From assembly GCA_029260075.1 (NCBI GenBank), contig JAJDDY010000087.1, forward strand, positions 62,001 to 126,000: a DNA stretch of 64,000 nt, in the 5' to 3' direction. Source of the stretch: Phycisphaerae bacterium (GTDB taxonomy: Bacteria; Planctomycetota; Phycisphaerae; UBA1845). Every line of letters begins with the position of its first letter. The first letter of the stretch is position 1. Under the pieces are notes generated by a model. It saw nothing but the letters and a program-made list of their open reading frames with translations. It was not told where the DNA came from and ran no database searches. This document shows, piece after piece, positions 26,881-36,476 of this stretch. The position numbers and the translations under genes were made by a program.

Positions 26881-28071
26881 CTACGTACATCGCTCGATGG
26901 CGATTGCGCTGGCTTCGCCGCCGCCGATGCACAGGCAGGCGATGCCGAGTTTCTTGCCGCTGTGTTGAAGAGCGCGGATCAACGTCATGACCAATCGCGT
27001 GCCTGTGGCGCCGATGGGGTGACCAATGGCCACGGCGCCGCCGTGGGCGTTGACGCGATTCCGATCGAGCCCTAGTTCCTTGATGGCCACCATCGCGACG
27101 ACGGCGAAGGCTTCGTTGATCTCGAACAGATCCACATCGGTCGGCTTGATACTGAGTTGGTCGCAGAGTCGTTGGATCGCGTGGATGGGTGCGATCGTAA
27201 ACCACTCGGATTCCAAAGCTGCGTTGGCGTGCCCGAGGATTCGCGCTGCGGGCTTGATTCCCACGGCGTCTCTCTTGTCGTCGTCGAACACCAGAAGGGC
27301 TGCGGCGCCGTCGCTTATTCCCGACGCGTTGCCAGCCGTGATGGAGCTGTCCGGACCGAACGCCGGTCGAAGGGCTCGCAGCTTGTCTTCGCCCCGAAAC
27401 TTATCCACATCCTCGTCACGTTCGAACAGCGTCGTCTGTTTTCTCGATTTGATTTCAACAGGCACGACTTCATCCGCGAAGAGTCCTTCCGCCCACGCCG
27501 TCTTCGCTCGCGTATAGCTTTCGATTGCGTAGCGATCTTGATCTTCACGTGAAAAGCCGTATTTGTTCGCGCAAAGATCGCCGCAATGACCCATGTGCTG
27601 GTCGGTGTACACATCCCACAATCCGTCGCGAATCATCGAATCGACGAGCACGCCGTCGCCCATGCGATAGCCACTTCTAGCCTTAGGCAATAGGTATGGG
27701 GCGTTGGACATGCTCTCGCAGCCACCCGCGACGACGAGGTGGGCATCGTCGCACTGAATGGCTTGCGCGGCCAGAATGATCGAACGAAGTCCGGACCCGC
27801 AAACCTTGCTGATGGTCGTCGCCCCGACGCTGGTGGGCAGCCCGGCTCCGAGCGACGCCTGCCGGGCTACGTTTTGACCGACCCCGGCGCTGACCACGTT
27901 GCCCATCAGCACCTCGTCGACCTGCCCGGCGTCAGCCGCGGCACGTCCGAGGGCTTCGCGGATCGCGATGCTGCCAAGCTGCGGCGCCGTCAAGCTCGAC
28001 AGCGCGCCGTTGAATGATCCGAAGGGCGTTCTGGCCCCACTGGTCAGATAGACATTTTTCCGCATCGTCAC
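26881..28071 (-). CDS. Acetyl-CoA C-acetyltransferase (thiolase)
   Basis: A 396-residue thiolase: TSGARTPFGSFNG near the N-terminus, nucleophile Cys91 in KVCGSGLRSI, the NEAFAVVAM loop (about 319), His in GGAVAIGHPIGATG (about 348-361) and the final CIGGGEASA (about 380). The GxCSGL form is typical of biosynthetic or beta-oxidation acetyl-CoA acetyltransferases. It differs from the 16438 thiolase (NRLCASSL type), so the two probably have different chain-length or pathway roles. It lies upstream of an SDR gene on the same strand, 350 bases apart with a TIR element between, so an operon is uncertain. ATG at 28071 or the second Met at codon 3 could start it. Confidence 0.9.
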   Translation of the reverse strand: MTMRKNVYLTSGARTPFGSFNGALSSLTAPQLGSIAIREALGRAAADAGQVDEVLMGNVVSAGVGQNVARQASLGAGLPTSVGATTISKVCGSGLRSIILAAQAIQCDDAHLVVAGGCESMSNAPYLLPKARSGYRMGDGVLVDSMIRDGLWDVYTDQHMGHCGDLCANKYGFSREDQDRYAIESYTRAKTAWAEGLFADEVVPVEIKSRKQTTLFERDEDVDKFRGEDKLRALRPAFGPDSSITAGNASGISDGAAALLVFDDDKRDAVGIKPAARILGHANAALESEWFTIAPIHAIQRLCDQLSIKPTDVDLFEINEAFAVVAMVAIKELGLDRNRVNAHGGAVAIGHPIGATGTRLVMTLIRALQHSGKKLGIACLCIGGGEASAIAIERCT

Positions 28072-28170
28072 GCTCCCAACGCGCTACCCAAGCACGTGCT
28101 GTACTTCATACCGAACTTTACTTCAGACTGCAAGAATTGTGCCGCACCCGAACTGGCGACGCCGACTCCC

Positions 28171-28313
28171 AAGCAGTCTGTTGAAAAAGTGTGGCACCGG
28201 CTTCCAGCTGGTGATCCATTAGCGATTTCCGCCTCTTGACGGGGCAAGTCCCGTCTTGACGTGCGGGTTCGCGGTGACGCCCTTGAATACCTGCATTGTT
28301 CAACGGGCTGCTA
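28171..28313 (+). mobile_element. 140-bp TIR element, copy F (best preserved)
   Basis: Left end AGCAGTCTGTTGAAAAAG, right end CATTGTTCAACGGGCTGCTA. Internal palindromes CACCGGCTTCCAGCTGGTG and GACGGGGCAAGTCCCGTC are both seen. Confidence 0.85.
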
Positions 28314-28422
28314 GCGCCGTCGATTCCGGAACGCATGGCGCTCTGTTCCGGACGTTACAACGTGACTAGAATGTTTGTGACGGATCTCGGCCGAGTTTCG
28401 CTGATGCTGTGGGAGATTTCGA

Positions 28423-29466
28423 ATGAATCGACGCAAGCAGGGTTTCACGCTGATCGAACTGCTGACTGTAATCGCCATCCTGACGTTGCTGGTCGGAATT
28501 CTGCTTCCATCATTGACGAAGGCGCGGAATACCGCCAAGGCCAGCACCTGCCTCGCGAATCTGAAAGGCATTGGAACCAGCTTTGTTCTCTACTTGAACG
28601 AAAACGACGACACCCTTCCTCCGGACCGTTTGGTCCGACCCAGGCCAACGTCGGATCGATACATGATCAGCCCGGATGGAAAAATCGCCCCGAGGTGGCA
28701 GTGGTTTCTCCAAACCGATCTCGGGCCGGTGATCAGCCCTACGCCGTTCTTCAACGTTCTTGGACCGGGAAAACGAGGATTCTTCACCGACACCGACGTC
28801 CCGCGCGGCGCCGGTTCGCAGGCTGGCGACGGACTGACCATGTCGAACGACCTGTTTAAGTGTGCCTCCATGGACGACCCCGAGTTCGAGCGAAGCATTC
28901 GCGACGGCGCCTACGGATACAACTATCAATACCTCGGTAACGCCCGCCGTGGAAAGACGCCGGCGCGATGGGACAACTTCGCGGTAAGCATGCATCAGAT
29001 CAGGGCACCCGGCGCGACCGTGCTTGTGGCTGACAGCCGCGGCGCCGGTCGTGTTCATGGGCCGCACTCGTTTCGACTCGACCCGCCGCGACTGGCCGTC
29101 GAGCGCAACGCCACAAGTTTTGGTCCCCTGCGACCGGGCGAGTCCGCCGGTCCGGACGCCGAGGTTAGCATTGACGACCCACCGATTCCGGCTGGCTTGG
29201 ACCCGGAGATTTACGCCTATTCCCCAGTGGAAATGCGACACAACAAACGCGGCAACGTAGTCTTCTTGGACTCGCACGCCGAGGCAATGACCGTGCAACA
29301 GTTGGGTTACGAACTGAGCCCTGGCGATTCGTCCAAGCGGATTGCAGCCGGCACAGCCGTCCCCGTTCGCGATCCGCTCAGCGGAACGTACTCAGCCAAC
29401 AACAAGCTTTGGACAGGGCATAACACCGATCCAATCGCCGCCGCCCATCTTCCGGCCAACCCGTAG
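28423..29466 (+). CDS. Prepilin-type protein with N-terminal methylation motif
   Basis: Residues 7-14 are GFTLIELL, the prepilin peptidase site, followed by a hydrophobic helix to about residue 32 (ILTLLVGILLPSLTKA). After it comes a globular domain of about 300 residues including HNKRGNVVFLDSHAEAM near 290, the variant of the H-x9-DG tail common in Planctomycetota prepilins of the DUF1559 type. Such proteins are processed and methylated by a prepilin peptidase and assemble in type II secretion- or pilus-like structures; none of the other machine genes is in this window, except the peptidase at 53108. ATG at 28423 has GGGAGATTTCGA as ribosome site. Confidence 0.88.
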   Translation: MNRRKQGFTLIELLTVIAILTLLVGILLPSLTKARNTAKASTCLANLKGIGTSFVLYLNENDDTLPPDRLVRPRPTSDRYMISPDGKIAPRWQWFLQTDLGPVISPTPFFNVLGPGKRGFFTDTDVPRGAGSQAGDGLTMSNDLFKCASMDDPEFERSIRDGAYGYNYQYLGNARRGKTPARWDNFAVSMHQIRAPGATVLVADSRGAGRVHGPHSFRLDPPRLAVERNATSFGPLRPGESAGPDAEVSIDDPPIPAGLDPEIYAYSPVEMRHNKRGNVVFLDSHAEAMTVQQLGYELSPGDSSKRIAAGTAVPVRDPLSGTYSANNKLWTGHNTDPIAAAHLPANP

Positions 29467-29536
29467 GGTCGCATGAATTGTTATCAGGATCGCGCCGTGG
29501 CACCGACTTTCCAGTCGGTCATTTTAATGACGTGCC

Positions 29537-29606
29537 TGGCAGTCTGTTGAAAAAGTGTGGCACCGGCTTCCAGCCGGTGATCCATTAGCGATTTCCGCCT
29601 CTTGAC
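29537..29606 (+). repeat. Truncated TIR element, copy G
   Basis: Left end GGCAGTCTGTTGAAAAAGTG, core CACCGGCTTCCAG and CCATTAGCGATTTCCGCC, then unrelated sequence (the right half is lost). Confidence 0.75.
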
Positions 29607-29636
29607 TGACCCGGCTTTATAGAAGGAACCGGTGCC

Positions 29637-29764
29637 GTTTCGAGTGCGAAAACCGCTCCCTGACGAGGCTGTCGGAATAATCCGTGTTGATTTTTCCGAC
29701 AGCTTGCTAAAGAAGCGGTGCGGTTTCAAGTGCGAAGACCGCTTCCTTACGGTCGCGGCTCGGT
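29637..29764. repeat. Degenerate GAGCCGCG-family repeats
   Basis: CTTCCTTACGGTCGCGGCTCGG to 29763 is the right arm; a weaker AACCGCTCCCTGACG stretch sits at 29650. The left arm is not preserved. Confidence 0.55.
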
Positions 29765-29869
29765 TTGAAGCAAGAACACACTCTACGGTCGTACGTCGCG
29801 CCGGACTGGGTGCGAAGTCGCTCCTACAGATGTGCCAGCGGGCAGCGACGTCAGCCAAAGTCGATCGGT

Positions 29870-31666
29870 TCAACCGCCGGACGCCACTTCGGTCACGATG
29901 GGTTTGCGAATTCTATAGATGCGAATCGGACCGTCGCCCCGCGCTTTCATTTCGGGAAGACATTCCAACCCCGGACCCTCTGCAAGAAACTCCCACCGAT
30001 AGTCGCTCACGTGTGGAAATTCAGCCGCAAGTTCCGCTTGATCAGCCAGCTCGTCGTAGAACGATCGCCACCACGTAAAGCAGGCCATCGCCAAGGGGTT
30101 ATCCCGGTCGTAGTAGTGCCAGAACTGCGGATCAGCCACAACCCACTCAACACCACGCCGACGAAGATCATCGAGCACCTCGCGCGGGCTTCCCTGACGA
30201 TGCAGGTATCGCCGGTCGATATGGGCTAGATGCCCGTCGTTGTACACCGCGTACTTCGAACGTGTACTGGTGTCGATCGGAACGATCGCGCGACCCGTAG
30301 CGTGATCTTGAATGAACATGACAGCTTGGCGAAGGTCGCTGCGCTCGCTCATCAGCGAAACCGATTTCGAAACACCCGGTACGACAATCAACACCGCCAC
30401 AACTATGGCACCGCCGCACTTGGCCCATTCGGGAACCCGACACCAACGAAGTGTCGAGGCCACACCCACCGCCACGCACAGGTACATCAGCGGCAGCGAC
30501 GGCGCCAGCACCCGCGCCACGCTGTAGCGTTGGAACAGTAGCAGCAGGAGCACGACCATCGGCAACGCCGCTGCAAATCGTACTCCCCCGCGTCGACGGA
30601 CCGCGACGGCCAGCCCGATCATTAGAAATGCGAGCGTGATGTACCCATGCCAGTGAACGAAGTAGCCGCCGTAGATAAGCGGCGTGCGCCATTGCACAAG
30701 GCCGCCGCCGGTGGTCTGAACGCCGAGGTCCACGACCACCCGAATCAGGTGCCACCAGCCTTCCAGATAGGTTCGACCGAGCGGGAGGTACGCGTCTGTG
30801 ATCGACGCAACGAAACGCGCCGAGCGATATGCGAATTCCAGCGACAGGATGGGAATCGAGAAACCGATCGCAAGCCATAGGCAGGACAATCGAGGTTGCG
30901 TTGCCGGCGAAGTATCGCGAGTGACCACGGGTGCGGTGGAGCGCCGCAACGACCAATCAACGAGGGCGAGCACGACGATCACGATGGCGCTGCTGAAATG
31001 ACAGAGCAACGCCAGTCCCAGCGATATCCCGGCTAAGAGATAGGCGCGGCGCCACGTCCATCGCCGCGCGTAGCCCATCGACCAGCACAGCACACCGACA
31101 AGCACGAACAACCCCATCGTCGCATAGGGAAGGGCGGTGCGACAATAGAGCACATGATACGGCGACACCGCCAGAAGAAGCGCCGCTCCGCACGCCACCG
31201 GCCGATCGACCCACAACAAACCCACAGCCCAAAGAACGAGCACCGACAGCGTGCCGCACACCGCGCTCAGCACGACCAACGAAGACGGATCGTCGCCGAC
31301 GAGCAACATCGTGAACGCGCCGAGCACGGTGAAACCTTCGGACGGTTTGTCATAGCGATCAGTGAAATCGATGCCCAGGGAATTCATTCGGGCTTGGACG
31401 GCTGACTTGTCGCCCGACCACGCAGCACGGACTGCATCACCGTCGGTCGCCAACGTCAAACACCGCTCCCACAGACGGGCTTCGAGCACGTAGGAGATTT
31501 CGTCGTCGAACCGAACGCCGACCTGTGTACTGCCGGGCAGTCGCAACGTCCCAGCCGCAATTAGCACTGCAATGATCGCGACGCGTTCCCATCGTCTGCG
31601 TCCGCGTGTCGGGTGTAGGTTGGGAGGTGATTCGGGCAAAACGCGTGCTCCGCGCGCACCGACCAA
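29870..31666 (-). CDS. Integral membrane glycosyltransferase-like protein (GT39/GT-C fold)
   Basis: A 598-residue, strongly hydrophobic protein with about ten membrane spans. An acidic pair near the N-terminus (VRFDDEISYVLEAR, about 53-66) sits just after the first helix, where dolichol-phosphate- or undecaprenyl-phosphate-dependent GT-C enzymes (ArnT/PMT type) have their catalytic Asp. LLWVDRPVACGAALLLAVSP and AYRSARFVASITDAYLPLG follow. The C-terminal periplasmic part is rich in Arg/Asp. It probably transfers a sugar from a lipid carrier to protein, lipid or glycan outside the inner membrane. The annotated start is TTG; a start further in cannot be excluded. It is divergent from the radical SAM gene. 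Confidence 0.82.
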   Translation of the reverse strand: MVGARGARVLPESPPNLHPTRGRRRWERVAIIAVLIAAGTLRLPGSTQVGVRFDDEISYVLEARLWERCLTLATDGDAVRAAWSGDKSAVQARMNSLGIDFTDRYDKPSEGFTVLGAFTMLLVGDDPSSLVVLSAVCGTLSVLVLWAVGLLWVDRPVACGAALLLAVSPYHVLYCRTALPYATMGLFVLVGVLCWSMGYARRWTWRRAYLLAGISLGLALLCHFSSAIVIVVLALVDWSLRRSTAPVVTRDTSPATQPRLSCLWLAIGFSIPILSLEFAYRSARFVASITDAYLPLGRTYLEGWWHLIRVVVDLGVQTTGGGLVQWRTPLIYGGYFVHWHGYITLAFLMIGLAVAVRRRGGVRFAAALPMVVLLLLLFQRYSVARVLAPSLPLMYLCVAVGVASTLRWCRVPEWAKCGGAIVVAVLIVVPGVSKSVSLMSERSDLRQAVMFIQDHATGRAIVPIDTSTRSKYAVYNDGHLAHIDRRYLHRQGSPREVLDDLRRRGVEWVVADPQFWHYYDRDNPLAMACFTWWRSFYDELADQAELAAEFPHVSDYRWEFLAEGPGLECLPEMKARGDGPIRIYRIRKPIVTEVASGG

Positions 31667-31820
31667 TCAAGCTGCTGCTGGTCTCCACGCCGGAAGTTAT
31701 CGGCCATTGACGAAGTGATCTGAAGGTCGAGCCAGCGGCGATCTCAAAAGGCGCGCCACATTATGACCGATAATCACAGCGTCGGTTGAGTCGAGCCCGA
31801 CGGAAACGATGAGGAACCCC

Positions 31821-33254
31821 ATGGCGGACGCCACCCACAACCGACGCCCGTTCGTATTGCTCGATCCGCCCAGCGGGGACCACTTCACTCGTCGCGCTGC
31901 ACTTCGCGAAAAAGAAGACGCGGCTGCAGCCTCCTTCCCCAGTATCGATTTGATCCTTCTTTCCGGATCCCTGCGTGCGGCGGGCTTCGAGCCGATGTTC
32001 ATCGACGCCCAGCTCGATCGAATGAGCTGGGATGAGCTGACGGATCGGCTGAACGTGCTTCGTCCGGCCGGCGTGATTTCGCTCATCTCCAGCGCGCATG
32101 TCGAGTCTGAATTGGCGCAACTGGCTCGCGTCAAGTCGTCAGTCGGTGACATGAAGTGCTACATCGTTGGCACTATTATTCTACAGCAGCAGCCGGGCGC
32201 TGTGCGATCACTGGTCGAAGCGAACCCTAGGCTGGACGGCGTAGTGCTCAACACAGCCGAAAACAACCTCGTCGAACAGCTTACTGAGTCGTCCGGCGAT
32301 GCGGTCGAACCGTTCAACATCGCGCGTCGAGTCGGGTCACGTGTGGTCGTGCCCACCGTTCAAGTGCGCTATGGCGACTCGCTCAAGTTGCCTCAACCGG
32401 AGCACGCCCTGTTCAAGGATTCGCGCTACAGTTTTCCACAGAGCAAGCGCGCCCCGGTTACGTGTACGCAGTTTTCGTTCGGCTGTCCGTTCACTTGTGA
32501 GTTCTGCATCGACAATCAGCAATACCGCAAGATGCTCTATCGCGACGTGGACGACATGGTGGAAGAGTTGGTGCGAATCGACCGGCTCGGGTTTCGCGAA
32601 GTATACTTCAAAGACCTCACGTTTGGATTGAATGCGTCTGTCACGCGAGCGATGCTTGAAAAACTTGCGAGTCGGCGTCTCAAGCTCCGATGGCTTTGCA
32701 CGACCAGAATCGACGTCGCCAAACCCGAAATGCTCGCGCTGATGAGGCGAGCCGGGTGTTACGGTATCGAATTCGGTATCGAACACGCAAAGGAGAGCGT
32801 GCGCCGGCGCGTGGACAAAAACATCACGGAAGATCGAATCCGATCGGTGCTGACCAACTGCCGCAAGCTCGATATCGAAACGACGGCGTTCATCATGCTT
32901 GCCTTCGAGGACGACACCGAGCAGGACGTTAAGGATACGATCACGTTCGCCAACTCCATCGAGGCGGACTATGTATCGTTCAATCTGGTGAACGCCCTAC
33001 CGGGCACGGCCTACGAAGCGCGGGCACGACGTGAGGGGTTCTTGCGTGAAGGGTCGAACGATTTGAGCTTCGCCGTCAGCAACATCAAGCACAAATACTT
33101 AGCGCAAGAGCGCGTAGCCGAGCTATATCGAGAGGCGGTACGCTCGTTTTATCTCCGGCCGAAAAACATGTTGAGACGCGTCTTGGGCATTCGAAGCGTA
33201 TTTGAGTTGCGTAAGTTGATTCGCCTAGGCCGGGCGTCGGTCTTGGGGGTGTAG
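31821..33254 (+). CDS. B12-binding-type radical SAM protein
   Basis: From ATG 31821 (GAGGAACCCC upstream) the protein has 477 residues. The N-terminal 150 residues resemble a cobalamin-binding Rossmann-like domain (FVLLDPPSGD, LRAAGFEPMFIDAQ, CYIVGTIILQQ). The radical SAM cluster motif CPFTCEFC is near residues 222-229, followed by FKDLTFGLN and GIEFGIEHAKESVRRRVDKN, typical of class B methylases and magnesium-protoporphyrin-cyclase-like enzymes (BchE/HpnJ type). Substrate unknown. Its stop is 6 bases before the DegT aminotransferase start, so the two form an operon and probably act on the same molecule. Confidence 0.88.
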   Translation: MADATHNRRPFVLLDPPSGDHFTRRAALREKEDAAAASFPSIDLILLSGSLRAAGFEPMFIDAQLDRMSWDELTDRLNVLRPAGVISLISSAHVESELAQLARVKSSVGDMKCYIVGTIILQQQPGAVRSLVEANPRLDGVVLNTAENNLVEQLTESSGDAVEPFNIARRVGSRVVVPTVQVRYGDSLKLPQPEHALFKDSRYSFPQSKRAPVTCTQFSFGCPFTCEFCIDNQQYRKMLYRDVDDMVEELVRIDRLGFREVYFKDLTFGLNASVTRAMLEKLASRRLKLRWLCTTRIDVAKPEMLALMRRAGCYGIEFGIEHAKESVRRRVDKNITEDRIRSVLTNCRKLDIETTAFIMLAFEDDTEQDVKDTITFANSIEADYVSFNLVNALPGTAYEARARREGFLREGSNDLSFAVSNIKHKYLAQERVAELYREAVRSFYLRPKNMLRRVLGIRSVFELRKLIRLGRASVLGV

Positions 33255-33260
33255 CGCCCG

Positions 33261-34517
33261 ATGTACCTGAGTGCCATACCGCGACACCAGCTCGAAATGA
33301 CCTTGTCCGAGTATGTCGACGTCATCATGTCGATGGCTCGACCCGCGCGGCGACCCGACGCGATCGAAGCGTTCGAGCGGGACTTCGCTCGATACGTAGG
33401 CTGTCGTCATGCGATCGCCGTACCCTCCGCCCGACTCGGGATTCATCTCGTATTGGATCAACTGGACCTACCGAGCGGTTCGGAAGCCGTCGTGCCGGCG
33501 TTCAATCTGTTCGCCGTCATTGAGCGACTGAAACACTGCGGGTTGACCCCGAAGTTTTGCGACATCGAAATCGATACGCTGAACATCAACCCCGATCGCC
33601 TCGCCGACCTGATCACACCCAACACGAAACTGCTCCTCGTTACCCACATGTTCGGTCATGCGGCCAACATGAACGCCATTCTCGATCTCGCCCGCCGCCA
33701 CGATCTGACCGTGCTCGAAGATTGTGCGCATGCATTGGGCTCGCAATGCGGCGCGACGCGCGTGGGTGCGTTGGGCCGGGCGGCGGTGTTCAGCTTCAGC
33801 GTACTAAAACTCATTACCACGTTCGGCGGTGGTATGGTCACGACCAACGATGACGCATTGGCTGGACGCATCCGCGAGAAGATGGCGTCGATACACGCTC
33901 GTCAGTCGAAACCGACCGCGTGGCGAAAAGCCGTCACCGGTGCCGTCATGGACTTCGCTACGCGACGGGCTGTGTTCAGCCTCGGCGCCTGGCCGGCGCT
34001 ACGCCTGTTGCGATCGGTTTGGCCGAAATGCCAGCAGAAGATGATGACGGAGTTTCCGCAGCACGTGGACAATTTCGACCCTGCGCGGATTCCACCGCTG
34101 CACCCATTCCAAGCGCGGTTGGGCCGCAGCCAACTGCAACGCGTGCAGCGCCTGACCGATCGGCGCCGTCAGGTCGACAGTTGGCTTGATGAAGAACTCG
34201 CCGACGTGCGTCAGATCAAGACCCTGTGTAGCGAGCAACATGGCCTACACAATGGGCTGTACTATGGCGTGCTCGCCGACAACGCCGGCGAGCTGTCAGC
34301 CTACCTGTTTCGACGGGGTATCGATACGGAGACCAGCGAATACCGCAACTGCGCGGACTTGGATATCTACCGCAACCACCGGGCGGATTGCCCCAACGCC
34401 CGAGCGGTCGAGTCGCGGATTGTGCGTCTGCCCAACACGCCTCGCCTAACGCGCCGCGACGTCCAGCGAATCGGCATCGCGATCAGAGCGTTCTACGATC
34501 GTACGCCCCCGGCATAA
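33261..34517 (+). CDS. DegT/DnrJ/EryC1/StrS-family aminotransferase
   Basis: A 418-residue PLP-dependent aminotransferase. VPSARLGIHLVL (about 54), the DIEIDTLNI aspartate region, EDCAHALGS (about 153, PLP-phosphate/Asp) and the Schiff-base Lys in FSFSVLKLITTFGGG (about 177-191) are the markers of the sugar/aminodeoxy-aminotransferase family. Such enzymes usually aminate keto sugars for surface polysaccharides or antibiotic-like molecules. Unlike the canonical glycine-rich FSF-K-GEGG form, the Lys is followed by LITTFGGG. It is in an operon with the radical SAM gene, only 6 bases away. Confidence 0.88.
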   Translation: MYLSAIPRHQLEMTLSEYVDVIMSMARPARRPDAIEAFERDFARYVGCRHAIAVPSARLGIHLVLDQLDLPSGSEAVVPAFNLFAVIERLKHCGLTPKFCDIEIDTLNINPDRLADLITPNTKLLLVTHMFGHAANMNAILDLARRHDLTVLEDCAHALGSQCGATRVGALGRAAVFSFSVLKLITTFGGGMVTTNDDALAGRIREKMASIHARQSKPTAWRKAVTGAVMDFATRRAVFSLGAWPALRLLRSVWPKCQQKMMTEFPQHVDNFDPARIPPLHPFQARLGRSQLQRVQRLTDRRRQVDSWLDEELADVRQIKTLCSEQHGLHNGLYYGVLADNAGELSAYLFRRGIDTETSEYRNCADLDIYRNHRADCPNARAVESRIVRLPNTPRLTRRDVQRIGIAIRAFYDRTPPA

Positions 34518-34531
34518 TGCGTTTCACTGCA

Positions 34532-34601
34532 CCGAGCCGCGCCCGTGAGGAAGCGGTCTTCACCTGCGAGCCCAGATCGATACCTTGCAGACGCGGCTCG
34601 G
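34532..34601. repeat. GAGCCGCG-family inverted repeat, diverged
   Basis: Left arm CCGAGCCGCGCCCGTGAGG; the right arm is shortened to ACGCGGCTCGG. Confidence 0.65.
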
Positions 34602-34639
34602 AAATGGGCTCTCGCGCATGTTCTTAGCCGCTACGTCCG

Positions 34640-34745
34640 TGAGTCTCTCACGTAAGTGTGAGAGTGGATTCACGCACGGGCGAGTAGGTGCGAGAAAGGA
34701 TTCACGCACCAGCGATGGGGCAGAGGATCCACGCGTCTGCGACAA
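34640..34745. repeat. Covarying hairpin cluster and CTACGTCC repeats
   Basis: One exact hairpin: stem GGTGCG/CGCACC at 34687-34710 around loop agaaaggattca, then AGCG. A looser GTGTG/CGCAC hairpin precedes it. Region 34518-34801 holds no supported gene. Confidence 0.75.
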
Positions 34746-34801
34746 ACCCTCTATCCCTACGTCCCTGAGTTCCTACGTCCGTGAGTCCGTGAGTCCCTTC
34801 C

Positions 34802-36052
34802 TCAAACCCAACCGCGTAGCTTGCACGCTTCCGCCACCCGAGCGACGGAAACCATGTACGCCGCCAAGCGGTTGTGGACCTTGCTCTTCATGGCCATTTC
34901 GTGGCATGCGTGGAACGCCGTGGTCATTCTCTGGTCGAGTTTTTCGTAGACCTCTTCGAGCGTCCAATAGTAGTTGTAGGTGTTTTGCACCTGCTCGAAG
35001 TAGGAAACCGTTACGCCGCCGGCGTTGGCGAGGAAGTCGGGAATGACGTAGACCTTCTTGTCGTGCAGAACCTTGTCTGCCGCAGGGGTTGTGGGTCCGT
35101 TGGCGAGTTCGCAGACGATCTTCGCCTTGACGTCGCCCGAGTTCTTCTCGGTAAGCATACCTTCGAGCGCGGCTGGATAGAGCACGTCGCATTCGAGTTC
35201 CAAGAGGGCTTCGTTGGTGATGGGTTCGGAGCCGGGGAAACCTTTGACGGCGCCGGTTTCCAGCTTGTGGCGGACCATCGCCTCCGGGTCGAGACCGGCT
35301 GCGTTCATGACGCCGCCGCGCGAGTCACTCACCGCGAGCAGCTTGCCGCCGCCGAGAATCTCGCGGTGTAGTGTGGCCGCGAATTGTCCGGCGTTGCCGA
35401 ATCCTTGAATGGCGTAGCTTGCGTTGCTGAGGTCGAGGTTGAGCACCTTGGCGGCTTCGCGGACGCAGTAGACACCGCCGCGCGCCGTGGCGTCGCCGCG
35501 ACCTTGCGATCCGCCGATGGCAATCGGCTTGCCCGTGATCATGCCGGGGTGCGACTCGCCGACGATCGTCTCATATTCGTCCATCATCCACGCCATGATC
35601 TGCGGCGTCGTGTAGACGTCCGGCGCCGGAACGTCACGGTGCACGCCCAACTGCGGGCCGATCGCGCGAATGTAGGCGCGGGCCAAACGTTCCTTCTCGC
35701 CTTCGGACAGCTCCTTCGGATTGCAGGTGACACCGCCTTTTCCGCCACCAAGCGGGATGTCGACCACCGCGGTCTTCCAGGTCATCCATGCAGCGAGCGC
35801 CCGCACGGTGTCGATCGTTTCTTCGGGGTGCCATCGAAGACCACCCTTGGTCGGTCCACGCGCGGCGTTGTATTGAACGCGATAGCCCTTGAAGATCTTC
35901 GTCGTGCCATTGTCCATCTTGACCGGTAGCGAGACGTGGTATTCGCGCATCGGCCAACGCAGCAGTTCGTGTGTCGCCGCGTCGAGGCCCAACTTCTCGG
36001 CGGCTTCGTCCAGTTGTTCTTGTGCAATGGCAAACGGGTTCATTTCTGTCAT
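34802..36052 (-). CDS. gdhA: Glutamate dehydrogenase (Glu/Leu/Phe/Val dehydrogenase family)
   Basis: The 416-residue protein reversibly converts glutamate and 2-oxoglutarate/ammonia with NAD(P). Visible marks are [15 protein letters not shown] (about 62-76), the catalytic Lys in [18 protein letters not shown] (about 90-107), APDVYT (about 141) and a nucleotide-binding GFGNAG in [11 protein letters not shown] (about 216). The C-terminal [15 protein letters not shown] is the family sequence. ATG 36052 has AAGGAG with 8-base spacing. It is a single-gene unit; with PutA it links proline degradation to 2-oxoglutarate. Confidence 0.93.
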   Translation of the reverse strand: MTEMNPFAIAQEQLDEAAEKLGLDAATHELLRWPMREYHVSLPVKMDNGTTKIFKGYRVQYNAARGPTKGGLRWHPEETIDTVRALAAWMTWKTAVVDIPLGGGKGGVTCNPKELSEGEKERLARAYIRAIGPQLGVHRDVPAPDVYTTPQIMAWMMDEYETIVGESHPGMITGKPIAIGGSQGRGDATARGGVYCVREAAKVLNLDLSNASYAIQGFGNAGQFAATLHREILGGGKLLAVSDSRGGVMNAAGLDPEAMVRHKLETGAVKGFPGSEPITNEALLELECDVLYPAALEGMLTEKNSGDVKAKIVCELANGPTTPAADKVLHDKKVYVIPDFLANAGGVTVSYFEQVQNTYNYYWTLEEVYEKLDQRMTTAFHACHEMAMKSKVHNRLAAYMVSVARVAEACKLRGWV

Positions 36053-36356
36053 CGAGTCAACTCCTTGGTCGCGTTGGACCGCCGATCTAACCAGCGGTCA
36101 TCTATGGTCTTCCGGGCCTACCGGGTCGATCTCGGGCAGAATAGCACCGGCGTATCGACATTTCTAGTGCATTGCAAGCGGTATGCCACTTCCCCCCCAA
36201 TTACTGCTTTTCAGTAGTAGGGCTCGAACTATAGCGAGTCCGGCGACCGGGTGATAGTCGTGGGGAGGGCGAATTTTGTGCAGTTTTTCGCGGTATTGGT
36301 GAAACGAGTCACCGGGCCGGCGGATCGGTGCGGACGCGGAGTCGAAAGGCGCTGGA
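36053..36356. other. Upstream region of the glutamate dehydrogenase gene; no gene seen
   Basis: About 300 bases with no supported frame. It contains the ribosome site of the dehydrogenase and a CCCCCCAATT run but no recognised operator or hairpin family. Confidence 0.5.
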
Positions 36357-36476
36357 CTGGTGCGTGAATCCCTTTGCTGGTGCGTGAATCCCTTTGCTGG
36401 TGCGTGAATCCCTTTGCTGGTGCGTGAATCCCTTTGCTGGTGCGTGAATCCCTTTGCTGGTGCGTGAATCCTTTCT
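36357..36476 (+). repeat. Tandem array of a 20-bp unit
   Basis: Unit CTGGTGCGTGAATCCCTTTG is repeated exactly five times from 36357 to 36456, then a sixth copy ends in TTTCTCGCACC, joining the hairpin family. There are no spacers. Confidence 0.95.

Noticed and set aside
36053-36356. Possible riboswitch or operator upstream of glutamate dehydrogenase
   Set aside because: No conserved motif or structured leader could be recognised by eye.
36357-36476. CRISPR-like array
   Set aside because: The 20-bp units are directly adjacent with no spacers, and no cas genes are seen; it is a tandem repeat.
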